Of a stretch of DNA of 64,000 bases, positions 28,710 through 38,236 are shown one piece after another. The DNA is from a bacterium (lineage in GTDB: Bacteria > Desulfobacterota > Binatia > Binatales > Binataceae): contig JADBKU010000023.1 of assembly GCA_014896235.1 (NCBI GenBank), positions 124,001-188,000 on the forward strand, in the 5' to 3' direction. The position numbers and the translations under genes were made by a program. A model generated the notes under the pieces. That model was given only the letters and a program-made list of their open reading frames with translations, made no database searches and was not told the DNA's origin. The number at the start of each line of letters is the position of its first letter. Position 1 is the first letter of the stretch.

Positions 28710-30110
28710 ATGGCAAACACGCAGCGCACCGAACCTCGCGGATTGAGCGCATATTTCGCCGCCAATCGCACCCTCGACGCCTATCCCACGGGGATGAGTC
28801 GCTGGTGGATGCTGATTCTGACGGTGATGGCGACAGTGGTCTCGTTCTACGAGTTCGGTTTTTCGCTGTTGCCGCTGTGGCTGCCGGAGCTTCATTTCTC
28901 ATTGTCGCAGTTCGGTTATTTCCTGGCCTTCGCGGTCTTTCTGTCAGGTGCGTCCGCGATGTACGGCGGCCCGCTCGCGGATCGACACGGGCGGGTCGTC
29001 GTGATCGATCTCTGCCTGCTGGCGATGATCCTGCTGACCTTCGGCAACCTGCTGATGACGGGGTTCTGGTCGTTCGTGATTATCCGCGGCCTGATGAATA
29101 TCGTCGCGGGCCTGTCGTGGGGCGCGCTGGGCGGACTGACGCGCGACATGTCGCCGCGCGTGAGCCGCGGCGTCGCCTTCGGATTGCTCACGCTCGGCGC
29201 GGTGGCCTGCCAGTTCCTGTGGAACTTTGTTCCCGGCGTCACGCTGCCCTATTTTCACACCTGGCAATCGCAGATTTGGATCATGGGATTGCTCGCGGTC
29301 GCGATCTATATTCCGGTCTTTTTCTTCCTGAAGGATCTGGCGCCGAATCTGCGCCTGATGGTGATCGACAGCGAACAGACCGGAGCCGCGTATGAATCGG
29401 GCGAAATCGAGCAGGGGCCGGCGCCGGCGACGCCGGGCAGCGCCACCCAGGCGTTCGCCGAGCTGCTTAGCCACTGGTCGGTTTGGGCGTTGACGATCGG
29501 AGCGGTGGCCTTTTTGAGCATCGCGCTCACCGTGCAGAATTTCGGCTCGGAGATGTTCGCGGAGGCTTACAAATACGACGCGGCGACGGCGACCAGCGCG
29601 GCTTCGAAGTTCTGGCTGTTCAATGGCATGATGCTGGTGCCGGCGGGTTATCTTTCCGATTGGCTGGGGATGCGCAAGGCGTTGTCGCTGGCGCTGACCG
29701 TGCTGGTTTTGATCGGACTCGCCTGGTGGATTCCGACTTTCAACCATCCGCTGCCGCCGCGTCAGCTCGATCTCGTGGTGCTGGTGATGGGCGCGCTGAC
29801 GGCGTCGGCGTATATTCCGTGGACGGCGCAGTTCTCGGAATTGCTGGAAGATATCTCGCCGGCTTTGCAGGCCACCGGATGGTCGTTTTTTCAGATGGTG
29901 TTCCGGGTCTGGATCGCCGCGACCGGGATTCTCATACCGTACGTGAGCAAGAATTACGGATGGGCCGCCTGGATGTGGGTCACGTTTGGATGCGCGACGC
30001 TGTTCGTGGCCGCGATGTTGAGTGTGCGCGGCTATTGGCGCCCGGCTTCGTCGCCGGCGCCGATGCGCGGCGGGACGGGAGCGCGGACGGCGGCTGCGGG
30101 CGCGCGGTGA
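28710..30110 (+). CDS. Major facilitator superfamily transporter
   Basis: 466 residues with about 12 hydrophobic helices. The loop 2-3 motif LADRHGR, a central loop of charged/low-complexity sequence (after residue 200) and LSDWLGMRKALS in the second half fit MFS. Substrate unknown; organic-acid or nitrate antiporters are among possible relatives. Its place between nuoG and nuoI is unusual. Start: ATG 28710 (AAGGGGA upstream) rather than an ATG 38 codons earlier. Confidence 0.85.
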   Translation: MANTQRTEPRGLSAYFAANRTLDAYPTGMSRWWMLILTVMATVVSFYEFGFSLLPLWLPELHFSLSQFGYFLAFAVFLSGASAMYGGPLADRHGRVVVIDLCLLAMILLTFGNLLMTGFWSFVIIRGLMNIVAGLSWGALGGLTRDMSPRVSRGVAFGLLTLGAVACQFLWNFVPGVTLPYFHTWQSQIWIMGLLAVAIYIPVFFFLKDLAPNLRLMVIDSEQTGAAYESGEIEQGPAPATPGSATQAFAELLSHWSVWALTIGAVAFLSIALTVQNFGSEMFAEAYKYDAATATSAASKFWLFNGMMLVPAGYLSDWLGMRKALSLALTVLVLIGLAWWIPTFNHPLPPRQLDLVVLVMGALTASAYIPWTAQFSELLEDISPALQATGWSFFQMVFRVWIAATGILIPYVSKNYGWAAWMWVTFGCATLFVAAMLSVRGYWRPASSPAPMRGGTGARTAAAGAR

Positions 30111-30218
30111 GCCGGCAAGTGGACAGGTTCGTACAAGCGGGAGAAAAAGTTCGGCGGATGCGCAGGAAAAAGCGCACGGAGGGTTTATCCCCGCGGAAAT
30201 CGCGCTAGACTGGGTTGG

Positions 30219-30755
30219 ATGGCTGTTCAGGTTGTAAAGGTCCGGCGTCCCGCGGCGACGTTTTCGAGCGCCAATCCGTGGATCGCGATCCTGAAGGGAT
30301 TGTGGGTTTCGATCCGTCATTTCTTCGGCAATCTGGGCTTGTTCCTGCGCGGCCGGCAGGACTTCGCGATTCATTTTCCTGAGCAGCGCCTGGTGCAGCC
30401 GCCGGCGCTGCGCGGGATGCCGGTGCTGGCCCAGATGGCTGACGGCAAGGAGCGGTGCGTCGCGTGCGGCCTGTGCGAGTGGGCCTGCCCGACCAGTTGC
30501 ATCACGATTTACCCGGCCGAAACCGCCGACGAAGTCGAGCGCTATCCGGAAATTTTCGATATCGACATGTCGCGCTGCATGTTCTGCGGACTGTGCGAAG
30601 AGGCCTGTCCGGAAGAAGCGATAATCATGAGCCGGCAGATCGAAATCGCGAGCTACAGCCGCCGCGGCTCGCTCTGGCACAAAGCCGACTTGCTGGTGCC
30701 GGTGGATCAGCTCAAAACCCGAACCGACTATATCCGCAGGAATTATGAGCGCTGA
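30219..30755 (+). CDS. nuoI: NADH-quinone oxidoreductase subunit I
   Basis: 178 residues with two ferredoxin-type [4Fe-4S] motifs, CVACGLCEWACP and CMFCGLCEEACP, that link NuoG to NuoB. An N-terminal amphipathic part (WIAILKGLWVSIRHFFGNLGLFL) contacts the membrane. nuoC overlaps its end by 11 nt. Confidence 0.96.
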   Translation: MAVQVVKVRRPAATFSSANPWIAILKGLWVSIRHFFGNLGLFLRGRQDFAIHFPEQRLVQPPALRGMPVLAQMADGKERCVACGLCEWACPTSCITIYPAETADEVERYPEIFDIDMSRCMFCGLCEEACPEEAIIMSRQIEIASYSRRGSLWHKADLLVPVDQLKTRTDYIRRNYER

Positions 30756-31401
30756 GAAACCGGAGGAGAAAGCTCCCGCCGCGCCGGAGCTTTCTCCGCT
30801 GCTGGAAAAAGTTCTGGCGCGGCTGGGCGATCGCGTGCTTGAGCGTCATACCGCCCGCGGCGATGATCGGATTCACGTCGCGCGTGAGCGGATTCTGGAA
30901 GTCGCGCGGATCCTCCGCGACGATCCGGAACTGAACTTCGATCTGCTGCTCGACGTCACGGCGATCGATTATTTCGGCCAGCCGGACGATTTCGAAACCA
31001 AACTTCAGGTTTGGGATCAGAACCGTGCTGTGATGCGCCGGCTGCCGCAACGCCGGCACGAACTTGTGCTGCCGCCGCGCGGGCCCGAGCCGCGGTTCGC
31101 CGTGGTCTACCACCTGACCTCGACCCGGCTCGCGCATCGCTTGCGGATAAAATGCCGCGTGCCGGAGGACGATCCGAAAATCGCGAGCGTGACGCCGGTT
31201 TGGCCTGCCGCCAACTGGCTGGAGCGCGAAACGTGGGACCTGTACGGCATCGTCTTTGAGGGCCATCCCGACTTGCGCCGGATTTACCTCTACGAAGAAT
31301 TCGTTGGCCATCCGCTGCGAAAGGACTACGCCAAACACGGCGAGCAACCGATTCAGGAATATGTTGGACCCGGAGCGAAAGAACCCCGCCGTCCCCATTG
31401 A
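30745..31401 (+). CDS. nuoC: NADH-quinone oxidoreductase subunit C
   Basis: 218 residues. The 30-kDa subunit signature is clear: LLLDVTAIDYFG, VVYHLTSTRLAHRLRIKC, then VTPVWPAANWLERETWDLYGIVFEGHPDLRRIY and HPLRKDY. Part of the quinone-reactive peripheral arm. Overlaps nuoI by 11 nt and nuoD by 41 nt, so synthesis is probably coupled. Confidence 0.96.
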   Translation: MSAEKPEEKAPAAPELSPLLEKVLARLGDRVLERHTARGDDRIHVARERILEVARILRDDPELNFDLLLDVTAIDYFGQPDDFETKLQVWDQNRAVMRRLPQRRHELVLPPRGPEPRFAVVYHLTSTRLAHRLRIKCRVPEDDPKIASVTPVWPAANWLERETWDLYGIVFEGHPDLRRIYLYEEFVGHPLRKDYAKHGEQPIQEYVGPGAKEPRRPH

Positions 31402-32599
31402 AGGGAACCAGGCCGCCGCGCTCGAAGAACTGCATACGCCGCCGATGCGGCTGCAGTTCGGCCCGTCGCATCCGGCGACCCATGGGACGGTCAAAATCAC
31501 GCTCGATCTCGAAGGCGAGCAGGTGGTGTGGTCGGACGTGGAAGTCGGCTACCTGCATCGCGGTTTCGAGAAAGAGTGCGAAACCGGCTATTACTATCAG
31601 AATATTCCGTACACTGACCGGCTGAATTATAGTTCGCCGATTCTGAACAACACCGGCTATTGCATGGCGGTAGAAAAACTGTTCGGAATCGCGACGCCGG
31701 AACGCTGCAATTACATCCGAGTGATCGGCTGCGAGCTGTCGCGGATGGCCGATCACATGCTGTGTATTGGCGCGTCGGCGATGGAACTGGCGGCGTTCAC
31801 GCCGATGCTCTACTTGATCGAGGGCCGAGAACTGATCCTCGATATGATTGACAGCCTGTGCGGCGCCCGGGTGACGACGAATTTCGTCAGAATCGGCGGC
31901 ATCTCGGCGGACATGCCGCATAATTTCCCGGAATTCGCGCGGCCGCGGCTCGACCGGGCGCTCAAGCTGTTCGAGGACGCCGACAAACTTCTGACTGAGA
32001 ACCCGGTGTTCCGGCAACGGATGGAAGGCACGGGTTATCTCTCGCGCGAAGACCTGATCGCGTGGGGCGTGACCGGACCGCTGCTGCGCGCGGGCGGAGA
32101 GCCTTACGACGTTCGCAAGGTTCATCCGTATCTTGTTTACGGCGAACTGGATTTTGACGTTCCGGTCGGCGAGCATAGCGACAATTTCGACCGCTATCTG
32201 GTGCGGCTGGAGGAGTTTCGCCAGAGCCGCCGGATAATCCTGCAATGTCTGGAACGGATGCCCGACGGGCCGGTCGATGCGGACGATCCGCGCGTGCGAT
32301 GGCCGGGCAAGGGGCGCGTATTCAACCGGATGGAGGAACTGATCGATCAGTTCAAGCTGGTGACCGAGGGCGGGATGCCGCCGGCCGGCGAAGTTTACCA
32401 CGCGGTCGAGGCGGCTAATGGCGAACTCGGCTTCTATATTGTGAGCGACGGCACCGGCAAGCCGTGGAAATGCCGATGCCGGGCGCCCAGCTTTTCGAAT
32501 ATGTCTCCGCTTTCGAAGATGATCACTGGAGGGCAGTTGGCCGACGTCGTGCCGACCTTCGGAATGATCAACATGATCGGCGGCGAATGCGATCGGTGA
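31361..32599 (+). CDS. nuoD: NADH-quinone oxidoreductase subunit D
   Basis: 412 residues. FGPSHPATHGTVKITLDLEGE is the family signature, followed by VGYLHRGFEKECE and TDRLNYSSPILNN. The C-terminal KCRCRAPSFSNM replaces the common Arg-Cys-Lys-x-Arg-Ala-Pro. ATG 31361 lies inside nuoC; the frame is open further upstream but that part is not family-like. Confidence 0.95.
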   Translation: MLDPERKNPAVPIEGNQAAALEELHTPPMRLQFGPSHPATHGTVKITLDLEGEQVVWSDVEVGYLHRGFEKECETGYYYQNIPYTDRLNYSSPILNNTGYCMAVEKLFGIATPERCNYIRVIGCELSRMADHMLCIGASAMELAAFTPMLYLIEGRELILDMIDSLCGARVTTNFVRIGGISADMPHNFPEFARPRLDRALKLFEDADKLLTENPVFRQRMEGTGYLSREDLIAWGVTGPLLRAGGEPYDVRKVHPYLVYGELDFDVPVGEHSDNFDRYLVRLEEFRQSRRIILQCLERMPDGPVDADDPRVRWPGKGRVFNRMEELIDQFKLVTEGGMPPAGEVYHAVEAANGELGFYIVSDGTGKPWKCRCRAPSFSNMSPLSKMITGGQLADVVPTFGMINMIGGECDR

Positions 32600-32603
32600 A
32601 GCG

Positions 32604-34394
32604 ATGGTTTTGTCGGCAGCGGCTCACGACCAGATACGTGAAGAAATAGGGCACTATCCGAACCCGCGCGGCGCGTTGCTGTACGCGCTGCATGTGGCGC
32701 GCGACGAAACCGGCCGGCTCGACCGGGAAATTTTCGCGGAGCTGGGCGAACACTTCGGGATGTCGGCCGGCGAAGTGGCCGAGGTCGCGTCGTTCTATTC
32801 GCTTTTCAATCAGCCGCGGGCGCAGGCGATCGTGCAGGTCTGCACGGGACTTCCGTGCTGTCTCAAAGGCGCCCGCGGGATCGTGCGCGAGGCCGAAAAA
32901 CTGACTGGAGCCAAAAGCGGAACGGTGAGCGCCGACGGCCGGTTCGCGGTGGTCGAGGTCGAATGTCTTGGCTCGTGCGGCACCGCGCCGGTCGTGCAGA
33001 TCAACCGCAATCCCTATATCGAGCGGGTCACTCCCGACAGCCTTGTGACGTTGCTGGCCTCGCCGAGCGCAGCGCTCGAGGCGCGGCCGCCGGCGCCGTT
33101 GGTGTCGCAAATTCCCGACGGCGTCGAGGCGTATCTGTTGCCGCCGAACGGCGAGCGGCGCCTGACGATCGACGAGTACAAGCGCGCCGGCGGCTACCAG
33201 GCCGTCGTCAAGGCGGGCGCGATGGAGCCGAAAGATATCGCCGCGATGGTCAAGGACGCTGGTCTACGCGGCCGCGGCGGCGCCGGATTCGCGACCGGAT
33301 TGAAGTGGACATTCATGCCGCCGCCTGATGGCGGTCCGCGCTACCTCGCGGTCAATTGCGACGAAAGCGAGCCCGGCACGTTCAAAGATCGCCAGATTAT
33401 GGAGCGCAATCCGCATCTTGTGCTCGAGGGCGTGATGATTGCGTCGATGGCGATCCAGGCGAGCGCCGCGTTCATGTATATCCGCGGCGAATACGTCGTC
33501 GCCTATCGAATAATGCGCGAAGCGATTCGCGACGCGTATGCCGCCGGAATCCTTGGCGAAAATGCGCTCGGCTTCAACCGCCGTTTCGATATCCATATCC
33601 AGCCGGGCGCAGGCGCCTATATCTGCGGCGAAGAGAGCGGGATGCTCGAATCGATGGAGGGCAAGAAGGGCCAGCCGCGCAAACGGCCGCCTTTTCCCGC
33701 GCAGCGCGGCCTGTGGCAGCGTCCGACGACGGTCGACAATTGCGAAACCTGTGCGCAGGTGCCCGCGATAATCCTGAACGGCGTCGATTGGTATAAAGCC
33801 CGCGGCATGCCCAACAGTTTCGGCAACACGCTTTTCGGCATCAGCGGGCACGTCAAGCGGCCCGGCATCTACGAGCTGCCGCTGGGCGTGAAGATGCGCG
33901 ACCTGATCTACAAATACGGCGGCGGCCTTGAAGAAGGCCGAACCGTCAAGGCGGTGATTCCGGGCGGAATCTCGATGCCGGTGTTGCGCGGCGACCAAAT
34001 CGACGTCCCCGTCGATCACGAGTCGCTCAAAACGGTCAATACGCTGCTGGGCACCGCCGGCGCGATCGTGCTTGATGATCGTTCCTGCATGGTGCGCGCC
34101 GCGCTGGTGATTGCGCGATTTTTCGAGCACGAGTCCTGCGGCCAGTGCACCCAGTGCCGCGAAGGCACCGGATGGACCTATCGCACGCTCAAGCGAATCG
34201 AAGCGGGCGAGGGCCGTCCGGAAGATTTGGAGACGCTCGCCGACACATTCAACTTCATGGACGGCAAGTGCATCTGCGCGCTCGCCGACGGCGCGTCGTG
34301 GGCCGCGCGCGCGTTCCTCAAACAATTCCGCGCCGATTACGAAGCACACGTATCGGCGCGAAAATGCCCGTTCCCCGAGAGTTTCGCAGTATGA
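32604..34394 (+). CDS. nuoEF: Fused NADH-quinone oxidoreductase subunits E and F
   Basis: 596 residues. Residues 1 to about 155 are NuoE: thioredoxin-fold [2Fe-2S] protein with CTGLPCCLKGARGI and CLGSCGTAPVVQIN. From about residue 185 it is NuoF: NADH site GLRGRGGAGFATGLKW, FMN loop NCDESEPGTFKDR, CGEESGMLESMEGKKGQPRKRPPFP, and N3 [4Fe-4S] ligands in SCGQCTQCREG...C. In most bacteria E and F are separate; here one polypeptide. It starts 4 bp after nuoD and overlaps the next gene as ATGA. Confidence 0.96.
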   Translation: MVLSAAAHDQIREEIGHYPNPRGALLYALHVARDETGRLDREIFAELGEHFGMSAGEVAEVASFYSLFNQPRAQAIVQVCTGLPCCLKGARGIVREAEKLTGAKSGTVSADGRFAVVEVECLGSCGTAPVVQINRNPYIERVTPDSLVTLLASPSAALEARPPAPLVSQIPDGVEAYLLPPNGERRLTIDEYKRAGGYQAVVKAGAMEPKDIAAMVKDAGLRGRGGAGFATGLKWTFMPPPDGGPRYLAVNCDESEPGTFKDRQIMERNPHLVLEGVMIASMAIQASAAFMYIRGEYVVAYRIMREAIRDAYAAGILGENALGFNRRFDIHIQPGAGAYICGEESGMLESMEGKKGQPRKRPPFPAQRGLWQRPTTVDNCETCAQVPAIILNGVDWYKARGMPNSFGNTLFGISGHVKRPGIYELPLGVKMRDLIYKYGGGLEEGRTVKAVIPGGISMPVLRGDQIDVPVDHESLKTVNTLLGTAGAIVLDDRSCMVRAALVIARFFEHESCGQCTQCREGTGWTYRTLKRIEAGEGRPEDLETLADTFNFMDGKCICALADGASWAARAFLKQFRADYEAHVSARKCPFPESFAV

Positions 34395-34810
34395 AGCAGA
34401 GCGTTTCGCGCAACCAGGTTGTGGCGCTGCTCGGCACTCCGGATCGCACGGTCGGCAGCCTCAACAGTCCGATCGAACTTGAAGAGAACGGGATTCCCTT
34501 CAACGAGAAGTGGATTTACGAACATCTGGTGGACGACCCGGCGGGCGCGTCGATGCGCACGGTTTATTGGCATCGCTACGATCTGACGGGCACAGTGGTG
34601 CGCAACGGCGCGGATGAGGACTGGCGCAGCGACGCTAAATTGGCCGAAGCGGTGGCCGCGCGCAGTTCGCGTCTGGCGCGGATCGAAGATCGCCACGAAC
34701 CGGTTAAATCGACCAACCATTATCGGCCGGTTTCGGAAACAGCGGGACCGAACGATCTAGGCGGCTATATCATGGGCCAGAAGCCCGGCTCCGGTCCGGT
34801 TATCGAGTAA
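34391..34810 (+). CDS. Small protein coupled to nuoEF, unknown function
   Basis: 139 residues; its ATG overlaps the nuoEF stop (ATGA). SVSRNQVVALLGTPDRTVGS resembles the start of BamE/SmpA-like domains, which often read as Val-x3-Gln-Val-x3-Leu-Gly-x-Pro. The remainder (YWHRYDLTGTVVRNG) is beta-rich and soluble, with no signal peptide and no Cys. Function unknown; tight coupling suggests complex I or redox-arm work. It overlaps the convergent hydrolase gene by 11 nt at the 3' end. Confidence 0.7.
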   Translation: MKQSVSRNQVVALLGTPDRTVGSLNSPIELEENGIPFNEKWIYEHLVDDPAGASMRTVYWHRYDLTGTVVRNGADEDWRSDAKLAEAVAARSSRLARIEDRHEPVKSTNHYRPVSETAGPNDLGGYIMGQKPGSGPVIE

Positions 34811-35735
34811 AGGCCGCGCGCAGCGCGGCGGCGCTGTCGTCGATCGCTTGCCGGGCCTTGTCCAGAACGCCCGCCATCCCGAAAAATCCATGGGTTACGC
34901 CGTCGTAGCGGCGCATAATCGTCGGCACGCCTGATTCCTTGAGGCGCTCGGCGTAGACCTCGCCTTCGTCACGCAGCGGATCGTATTCCGCCGTGATCAC
35001 CATCGCCGGAGGCAATCCGGCGAGCGACGCGGCGCGCGCCGGACAGGCGTAGGGATTCGCCGCGTCGTTTGGCGAAGCCAGGTAGTGGCTCCAGAACCAC
35101 TCCATATCGGCGCGCGACAAAATGTAGTAATTGTCCGCCGCGAACTGGTTCTGCGACGGCGTATTCAGCTCGCGTTGCGTGGCCGGATAAATCAGCAACT
35201 GAAATGAGAATCGCGGCCCGCCGCGATCGCGCGCCATCATCGCGGCCACGGTCGCGAGCGTGCCGCCGGCGCTCGACCCGCCGACGGCGACGCGCGCGGG
35301 ATTGCATCCGAGCCGCCCGGCATTCTCGACCGTCCAACCGGCCGCCGCGTAACAATCTTCCGGGCCGGCGGGAAATTTATGTTCGGGAGCGAGCCGGTAA
35401 TCGACCGATACGACGACGCATCCCGCCGCGTTCGCGAGACGCCGGCACGTGTCGTCGACCATCGCGATACTGCCGACGACCCATCCGCCGCCGTGAAAAT
35501 AAACCAGCGCTCCTCCGGTCGAATGGTCCGACGGCGTATAAATGCGAATCAGAATCGGCCCTGAGGGGCCGGGGATGGAGCGATCTTCGACGCGTGCGAC
35601 GGGAGTCGGAGCGCCTGTCGGCAGGCGCCGTTCCATCAATTCGCGCGCCCCAGCCGGCGTCATTTGATGGAACGGCTTGTCGTTCGCCGCGGCCATCTGG
35701 TCGAGGATTTTCTTCATTTGGGGATCGAGGGGCAT
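34800..35735 (-). CDS. Alpha/beta hydrolase, hormone-sensitive-lipase (GDxG) family
   Basis: 311 residues. FHGGGWVVGS is the oxyanion-hole motif, GGSSAGG the nucleophile elbow, Asp in AEYDPLRDEGEVYAERL and His in GVTHGFFGM complete the triad. Hydrolyses short acyl esters. ATG 35735 is preferred over a TTG five codons earlier. Upstream LLM gene ends 59 bp away on the same strand. Confidence 0.93.
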   Translation of the reverse strand: MPLDPQMKKILDQMAAANDKPFHQMTPAGARELMERRLPTGAPTPVARVEDRSIPGPSGPILIRIYTPSDHSTGGALVYFHGGGWVVGSIAMVDDTCRRLANAAGCVVVSVDYRLAPEHKFPAGPEDCYAAAGWTVENAGRLGCNPARVAVGGSSAGGTLATVAAMMARDRGGPRFSFQLLIYPATQRELNTPSQNQFAADNYYILSRADMEWFWSHYLASPNDAANPYACPARAASLAGLPPAMVITAEYDPLRDEGEVYAERLKESGVPTIMRRYDGVTHGFFGMAGVLDKARQAIDDSAAALRAAFTR

Positions 35736-35794
35736 ATGCGGGTCCCGCAAAATTCCGATTGCGGCATGGGCGCGCTCGGCTTGCGCTTTCGAAT

Positions 35795-36667
35795 CTAGAT
35801 ATACGACTCCGCGATTCGTTCGAGCTCGGTCTCGAAATTGTCGGGACCGAGCCTTTTGGCAATAAGCATAACCACGAAGCGCGGCACGCCGAGATCCTCG
35901 TACTGGCGCAATCCGGCCTGCACTTCGGCGCGACCGCCGCGCAGACCCTGGCGCATGATCGTGAGGTCGAGACGGTCATACCTCGTGCCGGCGCGATCGC
36001 ACTCCTCGCGCAGTTTGGCCAGTTCGGCTTTCATCTGTTCCGGCGTGAGCAGGATCGGGCACCATCCGTCGCCCCATCGCGCGACCCATCGCAGGGCATT
36101 TTTATCCTTGCTGCCGATCAGCACCGGCGGGCCGCCCGGACGAGCCGGTTTCGGATAGAGCCGGACCGGCGGAAACTTGATGTAACGGCCTTCGAACGAG
36201 GCTTGGTCTTTCGTCCACAACTCCCGCATCGCGGCGATATATTCCCGCGTCTGGGTCCATCGATGCGGATAGTCAGCGCCGAGCAGTTCGGATTCTTCCT
36301 TTAGCCAACCGGCGCCGATTCCGAACAGCACGCGGCCGTTGGAGAAAGCGTCGAGCGTGGCGACTTCGTTGGCGGTGAGGATTGGATTGCGCTCCGGCAC
36401 GAGACAGACGCCCGTGCCGACCTTGAGGCGCGTCGTTGCGGCAGCGGCCATCGCCATCGCCACGAACGGATCGCACATGCGCGAGTAATGCTCGGGGATT
36501 TCGCCCTTGCCCGGCGGCGTTTCCGGCAGCGGGGTGCTTGTATGCACCGGCATCACCGGATGGTCGGGCAGCCAGATCGATTCGAAGCCGAGCGCCTCGG
36601 CGCGGCGCGCGAACGTCGCTGGATCGACGCTGTGCTCGTTGAGCACGGCGAGCATTCCAATCTTCAT
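35795..36667 (-). CDS. LLM-class F420-dependent (or flavin) oxidoreductase
   Basis: 290 residues. Luciferase-like TIM barrel: FARRAEALGFESIWLPDHPVM, VGTGVCLVPERNPILTANEVATLD, GRVLFGIGAGWLKEE are typical of the F420-dependent group (probable F420-dependent oxidoreductase, Rv2161c type). Acts in redox of an organic substrate. ATG 36667 chosen for its GGAGATGG leader. Confidence 0.88.
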   Translation of the reverse strand: MKIGMLAVLNEHSVDPATFARRAEALGFESIWLPDHPVMPVHTSTPLPETPPGKGEIPEHYSRMCDPFVAMAMAAAATTRLKVGTGVCLVPERNPILTANEVATLDAFSNGRVLFGIGAGWLKEESELLGADYPHRWTQTREYIAAMRELWTKDQASFEGRYIKFPPVRLYPKPARPGGPPVLIGSKDKNALRWVARWGDGWCPILLTPEQMKAELAKLREECDRAGTRYDRLDLTIMRQGLRGGRAEVQAGLRQYEDLGVPRFVVMLIAKRLGPDNFETELERIAESYI

Positions 36668-36726
36668 GATATTTCCATCTCCGCCCAAAACGGCGCGGCC
36701 CGATTGGCCGCGCGCCGCGCGACGAA

Positions 36727-37104
36727 TCAGTCTTTCTTGGGTTCGGTGACTTCGCGGAACGCGCGAATCGCCTCGACCGCCGTGGGCACGCCGCTGTACT
36801 GGGAGATGTGGATGATCATCTCCTTGATCTCCTCTTTCGTCACGCCGATATTGAGCGCGCCGCGCATGTGCAGGCGCAACTCGGGACCGCGTCCCAGCGC
36901 CATCAGCGCGGTCATCGTGATCAGCGAGCGGATTTTGGTGGGCAGGCCCGGACGTCCCCAGATGCCGCCGAAGAGCTGATCGTTGAGGAACGCCGCAAAG
37001 CCCTCGTCGAACTGCTTCAAGTATTCGTTGCCGGCCGCGGCGGCCTTTTCGCCGAACAGTGAGGTGCGAACTTCAAGACCTTTTTTCGCCAGATCGTCAG
37101 CCAT
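36727..37104 (-). CDS. Carboxymuconolactone-decarboxylase-family protein
   Basis: 125 residues, single CMD domain: RSLITMTALMALGRGPELRLHMRGALNIGVTKEEIKEMIIHISQYSGVPTAVEAIRA. No CxxC pair, so it is not an AhpD peroxidase type. Very close relative of the protein at 38237-38608. Likely lactone decarboxylase or related activity; substrate unknown. Confidence 0.9.
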   Translation of the reverse strand: MADDLAKKGLEVRTSLFGEKAAAAGNEYLKQFDEGFAAFLNDQLFGGIWGRPGLPTKIRSLITMTALMALGRGPELRLHMRGALNIGVTKEEIKEMIIHISQYSGVPTAVEAIRAFREVTEPKKD

Positions 37105-37166
37105 TTTCCGTCCCTCTTTCCATATCGGTGAGTAGTTGATTTATGTGTGCGCAGGCGCGCCGCGCT

Positions 37167-38060
37167 TCAGGAGCGAACTTTCACGTTCGCGCGATCTTCC
37201 TGCACGGTGACCGCCGCGGTCGAATCTTTTTCGCCCAGCCCGTGGGCGAGCGCCGACAGGAAATCCTGTTCGACCAGCGCCGCGATCGGCATCGGCACGT
37301 TGAATTCGCGGCCGACCTCGGTGGCGAGACCGAGGTCCTTGCGCGCGAGCTTCAGCGCGAAAGTCACGCGATCGAAATTGCCGCGCATGATCATCTTGGG
37401 CAGCGCGCCCTTGAGAATCATGCCCTGTCCGTATGCGCCATCGGACACCGCCTTGAGCAGCGCGTCGGCGGAGACGCCGGCTTTTATGCCCATGGTGAAG
37501 GCTTCGACCAGCAACTGCGTCGAGCAGATGGCGACCATATTGTGAACCAGTTTCGCGACCGCGCCGGCGCCGATCGCGCCGATATAGGAAACCTTGTCGC
37601 CGATCGCGTCGAAGACCGGCTTGACCTTCTCAAAAGTCTCCTTGTCGCCGCCGACCATCACAGCGAGCGTCGCGTTGCGCGCCCCCGGGATACCGCCGCT
37701 GACGGGCGCGTCGAGCATCGCGACGCCCTTTTGCTTGAAGGCTTCGTGGATGCGCCGAATGACGGTTGGCGAGTTGGTCGAGAGGTCGGCGTACACCGCG
37801 CCGCGTTCGATTCCGCTCAGGATTCCGTTCGGCCCGAGCGCGACCGCTTCGACCTCTTTAGGCCCCGGCAGCGAAGTCAGAACAACCTCCGCCTTGGCGG
37901 CGACGGCGGCCGGCGAATCCGCCCATTGCGCCCCCGCCGCGAGATGCGGCTCGGCCATCTCGCGCCGGATATCGTTGACCACGACGCTGTGGCCTTTTTT
38001 GAGAATGTTGAGGGCCATCGGTCCGCCCATGTTGCCCAATCCGATGAATCCAACTCGCAT
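37167..38060 (-). CDS. NAD(P)-dependent beta-hydroxyacid dehydrogenase
   Basis: 297 residues. N-terminal Rossmann motif GFIGLGNMGGPMA, substrate loop DAPVSGGIPGARNATL and catalytic Lys in GAGAVAKLVHNM define the 3-hydroxyisobutyrate dehydrogenase family. It lies 62 bp upstream of one CMD gene and downstream of its paralogue, suggesting one catabolic or detoxification operon. Confidence 0.92.
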   Translation of the reverse strand: MRVGFIGLGNMGGPMALNILKKGHSVVVNDIRREMAEPHLAAGAQWADSPAAVAAKAEVVLTSLPGPKEVEAVALGPNGILSGIERGAVYADLSTNSPTVIRRIHEAFKQKGVAMLDAPVSGGIPGARNATLAVMVGGDKETFEKVKPVFDAIGDKVSYIGAIGAGAVAKLVHNMVAICSTQLLVEAFTMGIKAGVSADALLKAVSDGAYGQGMILKGALPKMIMRGNFDRVTFALKLARKDLGLATEVGREFNVPMPIAALVEQDFLSALAHGLGEKDSTAAVTVQEDRANVKVRS

Positions 38061-38236
38061 GTTCGGCCTCCCGAAATTTCGGCCAGGTTAAATGGCGTGC
38101 GACCGCGGGCGTCGCGCTCGCGGAATCGATGCGATTCACGCGCCGGGCGCGGCAAGAGCGTGCGCGCCGAAATTTGATTTTCCTGTTAAAGCACCGCTGC
38201 CGCACGCCCGCAAGGAAAATCGCGCGGCGGCGCCGG

